Positions 1 through 9,392 of a stretch of 64,000 nt of DNA are shown piece by piece. Origin of the DNA: Haladaptatus halobius (GTDB lineage: Archaea > Halobacteriota > Halobacteria > Halobacteriales > Haladaptataceae); NCBI RefSeq assembly GCF_020618475.1, contig NZ_CP085339.1, positions 248,001-312,000 on the forward strand, written 5' to 3'. Position 1 is the first letter of the stretch, and each line of letters opens with the position of its first letter. Made by a program: the position numbers and the translations under genes. The notes beneath the pieces are model-generated. The model did no database searches and had not been told where the DNA came from. It worked only from the letters and a program-made list of their open reading frames with translations.

Positions 1-195
1 AAACCCAGAGATCTAATGGCATATGAACGCTCTATATCTAACGTTCACTATGGAGTCCAAAGGGTGACATTCTGCTCTAGCAGCGAACGTCCTTTTTCTG
101 GAATCAGCTGATTGCGAGCGACTGGAAGCATGCCGAGCCGAACGCTCCGCAGCGGACCGCCTCGGCCGAATGCCCGCCACTACTGACACCAGTGG

Positions 196-1302
196 GACAG
201 TCAGACTGCTATCATCGGTGGACAGTCAGTTTTCTCGTGAAGAGGACACCACATTTCCGGAGTAATCTGGGTGCGTGCAGGCGCCTCACCGCCTCTCGTG
301 ACCATCACGCTCTCAGTGACAGTCCCACTGCACCGGAGCTCGCTCTTGACAGTCCCTGTGGGGATCTGTCGGAAGATAGTCGTCCCTGCTGTTACTGGCA
401 ACTGTGGAGTGCCCTACTAGATAGACAGCCCCTCGTGCTGTCGCTGCTCGACGTCCAACTGTTTCGGCAGGGTGGACAGTCCCATCGGCTGGATCATGCT
501 GGAGCCTAGGGCGTGCTGGTCGCCAGATCAGACAGCCCCCCTGTAGTGGCCGGCGGACAGAGCAGTCTGTTGCTGGTAGACAGTCTTCCGTGCTGGTCCC
601 TTCCTCTATCGCGGGTTATTCAATGAAACTGCGGTGTCTCGCAGAAGATGGCACCCCGCTGGTGCGCTCGGGTCGGCACCCAGATCATGCCGTCATATCG
701 GCACCCAGAGGGGCGTGCTGGTGTTGGCACCCGGCCATTGCTCACGGCTGGTGATGGAGATGTGTCGCTCGTCGGCACCCCCTCTGTTCGGGTGCAGAAT
801 GTGGCACCCCACGGTGTCGTTTAGCGGCGTTCTCGCTGTGTCCCGGCAGGGCAGACTGTCTAGTGGCTTCGTCATACGGTTCTCAAGCGTAATCCAGCCA
901 TTCTCGTCTGTGTTAGCCATCACTCGTCTCCTCGTGCTGTCGCGGATGCGGTTGCTGTCGCTGTTGCTGTTGCAGTCCTCTGCTGTGCGGGACACTGCTC
1001 GGTTCTACTGGCGGCTTGCCGCCCTAGTGCTCCCTGTCCTGCTGGCGGTCTACACTCCGCTCTGTGGCCTGTTGCTCGCACTGCTGGACTATCCTTGCAC
1101 CATAACCACTGTCCTGACATTTTCATGGTACTGCCGGTCTGACTGTCCCCCAGTTTCGTTTCCTTTCTCTCCCGGCGCTCTGCTCAGGGGACTGTCCTCT
1201 CCTCCAGTTGCCCCGCGTCCTATGTTCCCCTTGGATGCACTCCATCCATGTAATTATACGATATCTGACTATCCATACTTTCGTAGCCACAGGGAGACTG
1301 TC
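196..1302. repeat. Dispersed GACAGTC heptamers with an orientation switch
   Basis: GACAGTC occurs at 196, 221, 318, 348, 475 and 579. Its reverse complement GACTGTC occurs at 854, 1141, 1190 and 1296. That is ten exact copies in about 1.1 kb, where well under one would be expected by chance. Some neighbours are 25 or 30 bases apart. All left-hand copies point one way and all right-hand copies the other. Near matches (GACAGCC at 424 and 527) add to the array. This looks like an iteron-type protein-binding array, but the binding protein is unknown. Confidence 0.6.
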
Positions 1303-1442
1303 AGTCGTCTCTCATCCCTCATCCTACCAGAAATCTTAGCTCTTATTCGGGTGCCCACTCCTTGCACTCCACACATGAGGGTGCCCACTCCTTGCACTCC
1401 ACACATGAGGGTGCCCACTCTTTCACGCTCACTTTGGGTGCC
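650..1442. repeat. Regularly spaced GGCACCC heptamers with an orientation switch
   Basis: GGCACCC occurs at 650, 675, 700, 726, 774 and 803, with steps of 25, 25, 26, 48 and 29 bases. Its reverse complement GGGTGCC occurs at 1349, 1379, 1409 and 1436, with steps of 30, 30 and 27. Spacing of two to three helical turns is typical of iterons bound by a replication or partition protein. The two inverted blocks flank about 540 bases. Confidence 0.6.
1351..1422. repeat. 30-bp tandem direct repeat, two full copies and a partial third
   Basis: Units 1351-1380 and 1381-1410 are identical, and the first 10-12 bases of a third unit follow at 1411. Each unit starts with GTGCCCACTC and carries one GGGTGCC heptamer across its left junction. 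There are no spacers, so this is not a CRISPR array. Confidence 0.85.
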
Positions 1443-1713
1443 CCATTCTCTCCAGATCATCCTGTCCTCGGTGCGCCCTCAGCATGGTCCAACATCTCGC
1501 TCGCACTCACTGGCCAACCATCAGCATACCGCCGGGCTGCCACCTCCAGATATTACCTCACCCATCTTACATTCTCTCCAGCACGTCGGATTCTCCTTTT
1601 GCCGTCACATTGGGTGGTTGGCAGCCTATTGGTGTCGGCGGTTTCTATCAAAGGCCTTAATACAGGCGTAATCACTAAGGCCATAGCTAAATTAGGGCTT
1701 ACAAGAACATACT

Positions 1714-2187
1714 ATGGAAAATGATATATCCAACGCAGAGCAAGCACCCTTCGGCGCTATTGATGACCAGATGAGTGCGGATCGCGCCGCACTGTTAGCC
1801 GCTGTCGCTCGTGCCACAGAAGATGATCGAGATGGCATTCCGACGGGTCAACTTCGGGAAGCGGTCGGTGTGCCCTCAGGAAGCATGCCGTACCATATGG
1901 ACGCGCTCATGGAGTGGGAGCTAGTCGAAGTTGTCGGTAATCAGAAAGAGGGTGGGGGGTCGCCATCAAAGGTGTTCGCTCTCACGGAGCGGGGAGCAGA
2001 CTACCTCGATAACTCGACAATCAAACAATTCCCATCTGCTGAGGACGTGGCGGAATTAGAGCAGCGTGTCGATGAGTTAACCACCCAACTGACCGAGCTT
2101 CAGGACCAGCACAACCAGATGCGGGAAGCCTATAATCGGATGGCGGATCTTGTCGAAGAGTTGCAAGACCAAGTTGAGAAATCTTAG
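1714..2187 (+). CDS. Winged-helix DNA-binding protein with C-terminal coiled coil
   Basis: A 157-residue acidic protein. Residues about 20-105 have the layout of a winged helix-turn-helix: a helix pair around GQLREAVGVPSGSMPYHM, a second helix (DALMEWELVEVVG) and a wing with GGGSPSKVFALTERG. From about residue 108 there is a heptad-rich helix (VAELEQRVDELTTQLTELQ) that should form a dimerising coiled coil. It lies at the left border of the transfer module, and its stop overlaps the stop of the convergent VirD4-like gene by four bases. It could bind the heptamer arrays just upstream and regulate transfer or replication, but this is inference from position only. Confidence 0.8.
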   Translation: MENDISNAEQAPFGAIDDQMSADRAALLAAVARATEDDRDGIPTGQLREAVGVPSGSMPYHMDALMEWELVEVVGNQKEGGGSPSKVFALTERGADYLDNSTIKQFPSAEDVAELEQRVDELTTQLTELQDQHNQMREAYNRMADLVEELQDQVEKS

Positions 2188-4982
2188 AGCCGCGGCAGCG
2201 ACGAGTCGTCACCATCATCCGTCGGCCGTTCCGCGTCTGTCCGATGGTCCGCCGGTACGTCGCTCTCCTCGCTGCTCCGCTGGTTGCTCTGCTCGGTCGA
2301 AATCAACTGCTTGGTAGCACTGCTACCGCTCTGCCCTCTGTCGTCCAGTAGGTCCGTCAGCGGCGTCTGTGTGTTGCCCTCGTACAGCCGGATGTCCATT
2401 GGTGTCTCTGTTTCCGGCGGGACGACGACCACGTCCCACTCGACCTCGCTCAGATCGCCGTCCATCTCGTACTCGGGGATTACCGGTGGTTTCACGTTCC
2501 GCTTGCCACCGTCCGGGTAGGCACTCGCGTCGGTGAAGATGTCGGCGGCCGTCTCAAAGCGGACATTAACTGTGCCCTCACCGTCGCGCAGAATGTACTC
2601 ACCGGTCTGTTCGTCGTACACCCAGACGTTCTCCCGGCCACCGGGCCGCGTGATGGTCTCGCCGTCGATAGTGAGCGTCTGTGTGCCGGTATAGAACCGT
2701 CGTTCGTCCTCGGTGGGATGACTACTCCGACAGCAGAACGGCGCGTCTGCCACCGTCTCATACACCTTCTCGGCCACCTCCTCACGGGCGAAGAACAAGC
2801 ACCGATGGCCCGCGTTGTGTGCCTGCGCGAGATTCTTCACCGTCTGGGAGGGTTGGGTACTCCCAGTCGTGTGTTCGCTCTCGATATAGGCGTCATTCGT
2901 CCCTGCAAGCCGATTCAACAGCGCATGCTCCTCGCGGTAGCTGTTCACTGTGTCCGCTATCGTCTCCGGGTCGTCATCCGGCCCAATTGAGAGGACGTCG
3001 TCTAGTCGTGCGAGGCCGTCTGGCATGACGTCGCCGGTCTGCTCGGGGATCTCGAAAATGAACCCGAGTTGCGTCATCGGCACGTACGCATCCGCCATCG
3101 GTGCCCAATGCTCGGCGTTGCCGTCGTTCTCTGAGTCTCCAAGGTTGAGGAACCCGGTATCAAGCGGTTTCACTTCCATCTCATCCTTGACCTCCCGATT
3201 GGCCAGATGTGTATCCGGCACTCGCTGCAAGACTTTCCGCCATGCTTTCCCGGCGTCGGTCACGTCGTCGCCGGGTAGATACCGGTTCAACCGCTCAACA
3301 CACGCCGCTATTTGCACCCAGCCACCTGGATCACCTTGTCGAATGCTCTCGTCGTAGACTGCTTTGAGCGTTTGGTTCCGCAAGTATTCATCTGTCCCGA
3401 CCGGGAGGTCTGCTGGATCATCCGCAGTCGTTCCCTCGTCCAATTCGCCATACGGCAATTCGCGCTGAATTTCGGCGTCGGTAATCGGTGGACTGCCATA
3501 CTGCTCCAGACTCCAATGAATCACGTCCTCGGCATCCTCTTCCGAGCGAAGCGGTGGATACGGTGCAAAGGTATGGATTTTGAGCGGATCGGAGTACTGC
3601 ATGCCGCCTTTAATCGGGATTCGCGTCCATACCTGGTAGTTCTCCGTTTCCATCAAATCCTCCTCGTTGTACCCCTTGAACAGCTTCGCGACGGGACGGG
3701 CGTCTTCGTCGTTCGGCAGTCGGAAGATCACCGGGTTGTTACAGTTCGCTTTCACGGCACTCAGCACACCTGCTTCGTTCAGCTGCTCGGGATACTGGCA
3801 GGCGATCGTCACCGAGAGTTTCATCGATCGGGCCCGGGCGAGCATGTTCTTCACGTCGAGATTCTGGCTTGCGATGGCGTCGAACTCGTCGAAGATGGCG
3901 AAGAACGGCTCGTTCTCACCGTCCTCGAAGGAACGACTTTGCACGGCGCTCCAAATCGGGCGCATGACACCGAGCGTAATCATCTGCTTGACGTCCTGAT
4001 TCGAGACAGGCGTTCGGACGATCACGATTTTGTTCTCGTTGATGATTTCCTGAAAGTCGATCGAACTCTCCCGCTGAGCAATAATCCGGCGGATAACACC
4101 GTTCTCGACCCAGTTTTTCACTCGCGACAGGAGGGGGCGAACGGCGTCGTCGTCCATTTCGGCAATTTCATTGACGAACTCCTTGATGTAGGGGTCCTCG
4201 ACCTCCTCGGCGAACTGTTCGCGACGCTCCTGATTCAGAAGGACGAAGTAGAAATCGATCACCGAGTAGTCTTTGTCCGATTTCATCATCGCGCGGCCCA
4301 TACTCTCGGTAATCGCCCGCATACGCGGCCCCCAATAGTCGTCGTTATCGAGAATCGCTTTCAAATTCTCCAGGCGATCCTCAATCTCCCGTTCTAATTC
4401 GACCTGACTGTCTGTCTCGGGAATTTCAAGGAAGTTGATGCCGACATCGCGCTCAAAGTCTTCGTCGCCCGGTTCAATCCACACCACATCATCGAGGCGG
4501 TCTTCGGGGAGCAGCTGGAGGAGTTCTTTCGAGTCTCGCGCCTTCGGGTCGAAGTAGACGAAGCCGTGGCCGGCGTACGCTAACTGAACCATCCAGTTCA
4601 GAAGCTCGGTCGTCTTCCCGGCGCCGGTCGTCCCACACACCCAGTTGTGCTGAAAGAGTGAATCGAACTCGATCGGCACCTCGCGAAAGCCCTCCTGGGC
4701 GCTGTCATTGTAGCCAATCCAGAGCGGACTCTCGGGACGGTCGCGCGACCCTTCGATGAGCTGGCGGACCTTCGGGCCGGCGACGACATCGTTTTCCTCC
4801 GTGTGAGTAAGGACTTCGGCGCCGCCGATTCGGTCGCTGCCGGTCGGAGTAATCTGGTAGGGCTCAACCGTCGGTGCGCGAAGATCGTCGGGAATCTCGT
4901 CGTTCTGCTCGTCACGATCGTCTCGATTATCTCGATCGTCTTCATCGTCCGCGTCGTCACCGCCGAATAGGTTATCGAACAT
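2184..4982 (-). CDS. VirD4/TraG-like coupling ATPase of a type IV secretion/conjugation system
   Basis: A 932-residue P-loop ATPase of the HerA/FtsK/VirD4 superfamily. The N-terminus (residues 1-35) is almost all Asp, Glu, Arg and Asn. Walker A is GTTGAGKT at about 117-124, and Walker B is FFAIFDEFD at about 360-368. The sensor-like ACQYPEQL segment follows at about 394-401. The C-terminal 400 residues have no motif I recognise and end in an acidic Ser/Asp-rich tail. In known conjugation systems this protein links the DNA substrate to the secretion channel and energises transfer. It is the last gene of a minus-strand operon, 83 bases after the accessory gene. No clear transmembrane anchor is seen, so the upstream accessory protein may recruit it to the membrane. 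Confidence 0.85.
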   Translation of the reverse strand: MFDNLFGGDDADDEDDRDNRDDRDEQNDEIPDDLRAPTVEPYQITPTGSDRIGGAEVLTHTEENDVVAGPKVRQLIEGSRDRPESPLWIGYNDSAQEGFREVPIEFDSLFQHNWVCGTTGAGKTTELLNWMVQLAYAGHGFVYFDPKARDSKELLQLLPEDRLDDVVWIEPGDEDFERDVGINFLEIPETDSQVELEREIEDRLENLKAILDNDDYWGPRMRAITESMGRAMMKSDKDYSVIDFYFVLLNQERREQFAEEVEDPYIKEFVNEIAEMDDDAVRPLLSRVKNWVENGVIRRIIAQRESSIDFQEIINENKIVIVRTPVSNQDVKQMITLGVMRPIWSAVQSRSFEDGENEPFFAIFDEFDAIASQNLDVKNMLARARSMKLSVTIACQYPEQLNEAGVLSAVKANCNNPVIFRLPNDEDARPVAKLFKGYNEEDLMETENYQVWTRIPIKGGMQYSDPLKIHTFAPYPPLRSEEDAEDVIHWSLEQYGSPPITDAEIQRELPYGELDEGTTADDPADLPVGTDEYLRNQTLKAVYDESIRQGDPGGWVQIAACVERLNRYLPGDDVTDAGKAWRKVLQRVPDTHLANREVKDEMEVKPLDTGFLNLGDSENDGNAEHWAPMADAYVPMTQLGFIFEIPEQTGDVMPDGLARLDDVLSIGPDDDPETIADTVNSYREEHALLNRLAGTNDAYIESEHTTGSTQPSQTVKNLAQAHNAGHRCLFFAREEVAEKVYETVADAPFCCRSSHPTEDERRFYTGTQTLTIDGETITRPGGRENVWVYDEQTGEYILRDGEGTVNVRFETAADIFTDASAYPDGGKRNVKPPVIPEYEMDGDLSEVEWDVVVVPPETETPMDIRLYEGNTQTPLTDLLDDRGQSGSSATKQLISTEQSNQRSSEESDVPADHRTDAERPTDDGDDSSLPRL

Positions 4983-5065
4983 CGTGGATCACCAAGGCCC
5001 GGCGTCGGACTTGCACCGAAGTGACGGCGTCGACCGTCCGGGAAACGGGGGGAGCGTCGCCGCTG

Positions 5066-6118
5066 TTACTCTTCTCGTTGACTGTCGGCCGGCACTTCAC
5101 CGCCGCGTTGGGCGTAGCGCCAGTCGATTTTCGGCGTCTCGATCTCTTTGTTCGGGATATGCGCCGCCCCAGCGAGTTCGTTCACCGAGAGAATCATCTC
5201 GCGGTCTTCCCACTCCCGAGTGTGAAGCTTCTCGATGAACGCGGGGTGATCGCTGGTCGGGACAGGCGCGTCGGTGAAGCCCTGCTCGGTCATGGTGTTG
5301 TAGTAGCGGGTGAACATCCCCGCCACACCCCGCGCTCGGGATTCGGCTTCGTACTTGTCCGGCGAAGCGGCGAGAATCCGCATGTTGGTGTGAAAACCGT
5401 ACTGTCCTCGCTGCATTTCGACGATATCCGCCGCTTCGCGGTCTTTCTTGCTCGCGTCACGAGTACGGGGATTCAGCCACCCGACGACCTGGTCCGACCG
5501 GAGCCCTTCGGCGACGTCATCGACGCCCTCATCCCGGGACAAGAGCCCGCCGTCGCCTTCGGTCCAGTCGTTTTTCGCCGGCCGAAAGACAACCTGCACG
5601 ACAACGCGCGTCTCCGGCGTCGTGAGCATCTCGCTCGTCACTTCGCCGTACGGATCGCGCTCGAAACCTTCGCCCTGATGGTTACGAATCGGGTAGTAGT
5701 AGTGACGGTTCAAGTCGAGTTCCGCGCCGGCGATATAGTCGTCTGGGCGGATTTGCGGGAATGCATTGCCACCTTCCACCCAAAATACCTGGGTGTTCGA
5801 GTAGCTGTTTGCGACACGCCGGCGGAACTTGTCGGCGGCGTCCTCATCGGCGGCGTGTATGTAGAATTTGAGTTTCGCCTCATCGAACCACAACTCAAAG
5901 GAGTGGTGCTGACTGACGTTTTTGCTCCGGAACCCCTTCGTCCGCACGTCGTGGAGCGATTGGAGCATCGCGGCGCCGTCGACGATGCCCTGGTTGTCTT
6001 TGTAGGGCCGAATGGCGAGCAACACACCCGGCGTCTCGTCTACGGTTTGGGTGTACGACTCGTCGAGCTGCACCGCGGTGTATTCGCTGGCGCCGTCGTC
6101 GCTGCCGAACAGGCCCAT
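5066..6118 (-). CDS. Conserved accessory protein of the conjugation-like operon
   Basis: A 350-residue soluble protein starting MGLFGSDDGASEY. The start is chosen at 6118 because it overlaps the stop of the VirB4-like gene as TGATG, a layout typical of translational coupling; an in-frame start at 6133 is possible. The central part (about 60-130: FELWFDEAKLKFYIHAAD, then a stretch ending VFWVEGGNAF) resembles the N-terminal domain fused to VirD4/HerA-type ATPases in some bacteria. I infer that it is a split-off partner of the VirD4-like ATPase encoded next. No catalytic motif, signal peptide or membrane segment is visible. Confidence 0.7.
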   Translation of the reverse strand: MGLFGSDDGASEYTAVQLDESYTQTVDETPGVLLAIRPYKDNQGIVDGAAMLQSLHDVRTKGFRSKNVSQHHSFELWFDEAKLKFYIHAADEDAADKFRRRVANSYSNTQVFWVEGGNAFPQIRPDDYIAGAELDLNRHYYYPIRNHQGEGFERDPYGEVTSEMLTTPETRVVVQVVFRPAKNDWTEGDGGLLSRDEGVDDVAEGLRSDQVVGWLNPRTRDASKKDREAADIVEMQRGQYGFHTNMRILAASPDKYEAESRARGVAGMFTRYYNTMTEQGFTDAPVPTSDHPAFIEKLHTREWEDREMILSVNELAGAAHIPNKEIETPKIDWRYAQRGGEVPADSQREE

Positions 6119-9100
6119 CAGATTTCCCCCCATTCGTCTTCGATGTACGGCCGAAACGGCCCGTCCTCGCTCGCTTTGTAGCTATAGATCACGTCCTCGA
6201 AGGGCGAAGCCCGTTCTTGGGCGTGCATCCACCCTTCGACGTCCGCGTAATCGACGAGATAATCCGTATACCCCAGGCCGTCCTCCCCGCGTTTCGCCTG
6301 GCTGGTAATGAAGTGCAGTTGCTCGTCGTTCATTCCGAAGCGCTTCTTCGCGTCGTCTTCTTCCAGCTTGTCCGTGTAGAAGAACTCGGTTGTCGGAACC
6401 TGGCCGAGAATGGCGCGTTTTGACTCTTGCATGTCCTTGTCGTCAGCGCTCGCGAAGTCGCTCGGGCGGTGCGAGAGGAACCAGAGCCCGGCGTTGAAGT
6501 GCCGCCAGTGGCGCGCCGACTGTTGGAGCCACGCGAGAATTTCCTTCGATTGGAAGAGGTAGTGCGCCTCATCAATCACGAACAGCGTCTTGCTCGGCGC
6601 TCGTTTCACGGCCTGATAGACCTGTCCGAGCATCAGCTGGAGCATCGTCGCTTTGTCCGCCGCCGCACCGAGGCCTTGGATCTGTTTAAGATCGAGGTAC
6701 GACACTTCACCCGGGCGAATGTGGGCTTCCGATTCCCCGACGAGTGCGTCGTGTTCGCCGCCCGCTTTGAAACCACTGAGGCGGCGAAGGAGCGGGCCCG
6801 CGTTCTCTTTGATCTGTGCCTTCTCCAGTTCTGAATCGACGTACTCGCCCGGGTTTTCGCCCATGTCGTTGACGATCTCCCGGAAATCGGCCATCGTTGG
6901 ACTGTTCTCGGCTTTGTGCGTGGTGACGTCCGCTTTCAGCACACCCGCCTGTTCATATGTCGCGTTCAGTGCATCGGAGACGAACGGGGCAAACTCGCCG
7001 GCTTCGTCGCCAATCATGTCGAGAATGAAGTTGCGCGCCTCGGTGAACTTCATATCGTACGGATCTAGATTCCCCGATGCTGCCAGCGCCGCTTCCGGCG
7101 TCTCCTCGATATGCAGCGGGTTGATGGTCTGTGACCCGTCCACTGTGATGTGTTGGCCGTTGAGCAGTTCAATGAGACTCCCGAACTCGCCCATCGTATC
7201 GCACAAAATGAGCGTCCGATCCTCGCCAGCCAGATACCAGCGGGTGGCCTGCTTGCCGACATGGTAGGATTTCCCGCTGCCGGAGTTCCCGATCGTCAGC
7301 CGGTGGCCGGGTGCCACTGAGAACTGGTCCTTGATGATTTCGCTGCCGTTCTGGACGTTGCGGCCCTGCTCGACGCCGTCCTCCTGGTCGATATAGGCGG
7401 ATACCGGCGGAAAGGCCGCGGCGATCGTCCCCGACAGCGTCAGCGAGTAGCGTTCGCGCGTCGAGACGTCGGCGAACGCGTCCCGACTGTTCGGTGAACA
7501 GGATTCGAAGAGTTCGGCTTGTCGCTGTTCTGGTGCCAGCACCGTTAGATGAGCGGGAGCACTCTCGAGCGTACCGGTCACTTTCTCGCAGGCGCTTTCG
7601 AGCGCTCGGTGTTTGACAATATCCAGGGTTAGTTCGTCTTCACTCGCTAGGCCCTCCTTGATACGCTCCTCGGCTTCATCCAACGCCTGCCGGGTGCCAG
7701 CCCGAACCGTCACGTAGCCGCTCAAATCCCACGGTTGGGCTTGCGTGTGGTGGAGGAGTTTGTACATCTTCACGTACGGGTCGAGGTCGTCCTCGACGAG
7801 AATCGCCGAGACGTCACTCACATCTTTGCGCTCATCGATGTTCGCGTCGATCTCTCCGATGGTGTCTTTCAATTCGAGTTCCGTCGCCCGCTTGTCCCGT
7901 GCCCGGATGTCTAAGCAAACATCAACGTCTACGCCTCGCATGGTGTAGATGTCTTCGAGGAACTTCTCTCGGGGTTCAACCGGCCAATCGGCGATCCAGT
8001 AGGTCCGACAGTACTGCTGGCCTGTCCGAACGTAGCCATCGCGAGCGTCGAACGTTTGTGGCGCGAGGAGTTCCTGTACCCGATCGTAGGCCAGTCCGTT
8101 TGTCTCGTCTTCGTCGCTGGCGAGTGGCGCGAGGAGGCCTTCACGGACTCGTGCGAGGAACGACGTTTCTTCGTTGGCGTCCTCGTCAACATGCGTGCTC
8201 GTTGCGACTGGTTGCGAGACAGTGCCGCCGTCTGTTGTCGCTTCGACCGTCGCAACGTCCGCTACTCCTGTCGATGGTGTGTCGGTCGCATCCACGGCTT
8301 CAGGACGTGGACTGTCGCCGTCCTCGGCGCTATGTGGCCACACTGCTGCATCGACGTCCTTCGTCACACTGTCGGCATCGAAGGAATGCTCTGTCCCGCT
8401 CCAATATCGGCCCAGGAGCAGCGCATGCTCAGCAGGTCCGACTTGCGTAGTGTCACACCCATCGGTACTCCCAAATGCACGGGAGAGCCGAGAGAGTCGG
8501 CTCTTCACTTCTCGTTGCATTCGTCGGCGTTTGGCGTCACACTGCTCATCATCATCGCCGAATAGCAGCGATCGAATCTCGCCTTCATCGGTCATGTCCG
8601 GTACCGACACCTCGTCTGGGCGAACTTCAACGACGAGATAGTGCTGCCACTCGCGAGCGTTGAACCGTGGAAAGTCGGTGTTCTCGGTCCACGTGATAAC
8701 GCTCTGAAGGAGCTCTCGCGCTAGCTTCCACTCTTCGCCAGCGTACTCCGACGAGTAGAGTTTCGCCCGATACTTCTCGGTGACATCGCGAGGGTCAATC
8801 TCCAGTGCCGTGCTGAACAGGCGGAAATTGAAATCGCTCACGTGTTGATCAAGTTCGCCACGAATACGGCCGATCATTTCACGGGCGTCACTCGTCTTTT
8901 GCATCGTCGTATTTCGGCCCGAAACGCGCGCCATCGCGACAAGTCGCCCGTCGTCCATCTCGGCAGTGCCATCGGCGTGGATCCGTTTCACGCCGTGCAC
9001 TGTGGCGGCTTCATCGCCTGACTTTGGGAACCCGCGTTTGGCCTTCGCGTATGCGAGTGGGGTTTTGATGCAGTCAAGTCCCGTCGAGTACTCGCCCGAT

Positions 9101-9336
9101 GAGACAGCCAGTCCAACAGCACCGAGCCCACCGAGTACGCCGACACCAGCACCCATCAACGACGGAGCAAGCGGGGCACCGAACAACGCGGCGAGACCAC
9201 TGACCCCGACGATACCGGCACCTGGTGTGCCGTAGAGGAGATCGTTCACTTTGAGCCCGTGATAGTCAAGTCCGGAATCGACGTGTGGTGGGACGAGTTG
9301 ACTCGGATCTTTCGGTGCGTCCGCATTGTCTGTCAT
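6118..9336 (-). CDS. VirB4-like conjugation ATPase
   Basis: About 1,072 residues from the ATG at 9336 (MTDNADAP); a GTG at 9363 would add nine residues. A Gly/Ala/Leu-rich hydrophobic stretch near residues 40-85 probably makes two membrane passes, as in VirB4 proteins with a fused VirB3-like segment. Walker A GNSGSGKS lies at about 682-689 and Walker B TLFVIDEAH at about 912-920, followed by a conserved SARHWRHFNAGLWFLSHRPS segment. VirB4 proteins power assembly and substrate transfer in type IV secretion systems. It follows the polytopic gene by 56 bases and is translationally coupled to the accessory gene. A coupling ATPase and a VirB4 together are the strongest sign that the operon is a conjugation system. 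Confidence 0.88.
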   Translation of the reverse strand: MTDNADAPKDPSQLVPPHVDSGLDYHGLKVNDLLYGTPGAGIVGVSGLAALFGAPLAPSLMGAGVGVLGGLGAVGLAVSSGEYSTGLDCIKTPLAYAKAKRGFPKSGDEAATVHGVKRIHADGTAEMDDGRLVAMARVSGRNTTMQKTSDAREMIGRIRGELDQHVSDFNFRLFSTALEIDPRDVTEKYRAKLYSSEYAGEEWKLARELLQSVITWTENTDFPRFNAREWQHYLVVEVRPDEVSVPDMTDEGEIRSLLFGDDDEQCDAKRRRMQREVKSRLSRLSRAFGSTDGCDTTQVGPAEHALLLGRYWSGTEHSFDADSVTKDVDAAVWPHSAEDGDSPRPEAVDATDTPSTGVADVATVEATTDGGTVSQPVATSTHVDEDANEETSFLARVREGLLAPLASDEDETNGLAYDRVQELLAPQTFDARDGYVRTGQQYCRTYWIADWPVEPREKFLEDIYTMRGVDVDVCLDIRARDKRATELELKDTIGEIDANIDERKDVSDVSAILVEDDLDPYVKMYKLLHHTQAQPWDLSGYVTVRAGTRQALDEAEERIKEGLASEDELTLDIVKHRALESACEKVTGTLESAPAHLTVLAPEQRQAELFESCSPNSRDAFADVSTRERYSLTLSGTIAAAFPPVSAYIDQEDGVEQGRNVQNGSEIIKDQFSVAPGHRLTIGNSGSGKSYHVGKQATRWYLAGEDRTLILCDTMGEFGSLIELLNGQHITVDGSQTINPLHIEETPEAALAASGNLDPYDMKFTEARNFILDMIGDEAGEFAPFVSDALNATYEQAGVLKADVTTHKAENSPTMADFREIVNDMGENPGEYVDSELEKAQIKENAGPLLRRLSGFKAGGEHDALVGESEAHIRPGEVSYLDLKQIQGLGAAADKATMLQLMLGQVYQAVKRAPSKTLFVIDEAHYLFQSKEILAWLQQSARHWRHFNAGLWFLSHRPSDFASADDKDMQESKRAILGQVPTTEFFYTDKLEEDDAKKRFGMNDEQLHFITSQAKRGEDGLGYTDYLVDYADVEGWMHAQERASPFEDVIYSYKASEDGPFRPYIEDEWGEI

Positions 9337-9392
9337 GGGTAAGTCCCGTTCCCAGCCTTGCACCGGGATGTCGGCGTGAACCGAAACGGGGG

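Larger units (their letters stand above)
1..1713. other. Gene-free, repeat-rich region upstream of the conjugation-like module
   Basis: I find no convincing gene here. The longest open frame (634-1671, plus strand) encodes a low-complexity Leu/Ser/Pro/Arg/Cys-rich sequence unlike the acidic proteins of the neighbourhood, and it runs through tandem repeats. The sequence instead contains dispersed heptamers and short tandem repeats, described separately. It could be a replication origin, a transfer origin or a centromere. Nothing in it proves which. Confidence 0.6.

Noticed and set aside
1351..1422. Possible CRISPR array
   Set aside because: The 30-base units follow directly without spacers, there are only two full copies, and no cas gene is present in the window.
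634..1671. A 345-codon open frame on the plus strand
   Set aside because: Its product is low-complexity and rich in Leu, Ser, Arg, Pro and Cys, it runs through the iteron-like and tandem repeats, and it lacks the acidic composition of the other genes.
3312..4397. Long plus-strand frames antisense to the VirD4-like gene, and similar ones at 4874-6181
   Set aside because: They mirror codon structure of the minus-strand genes, which carry clear Walker motifs. The antisense products have no recognisable features.
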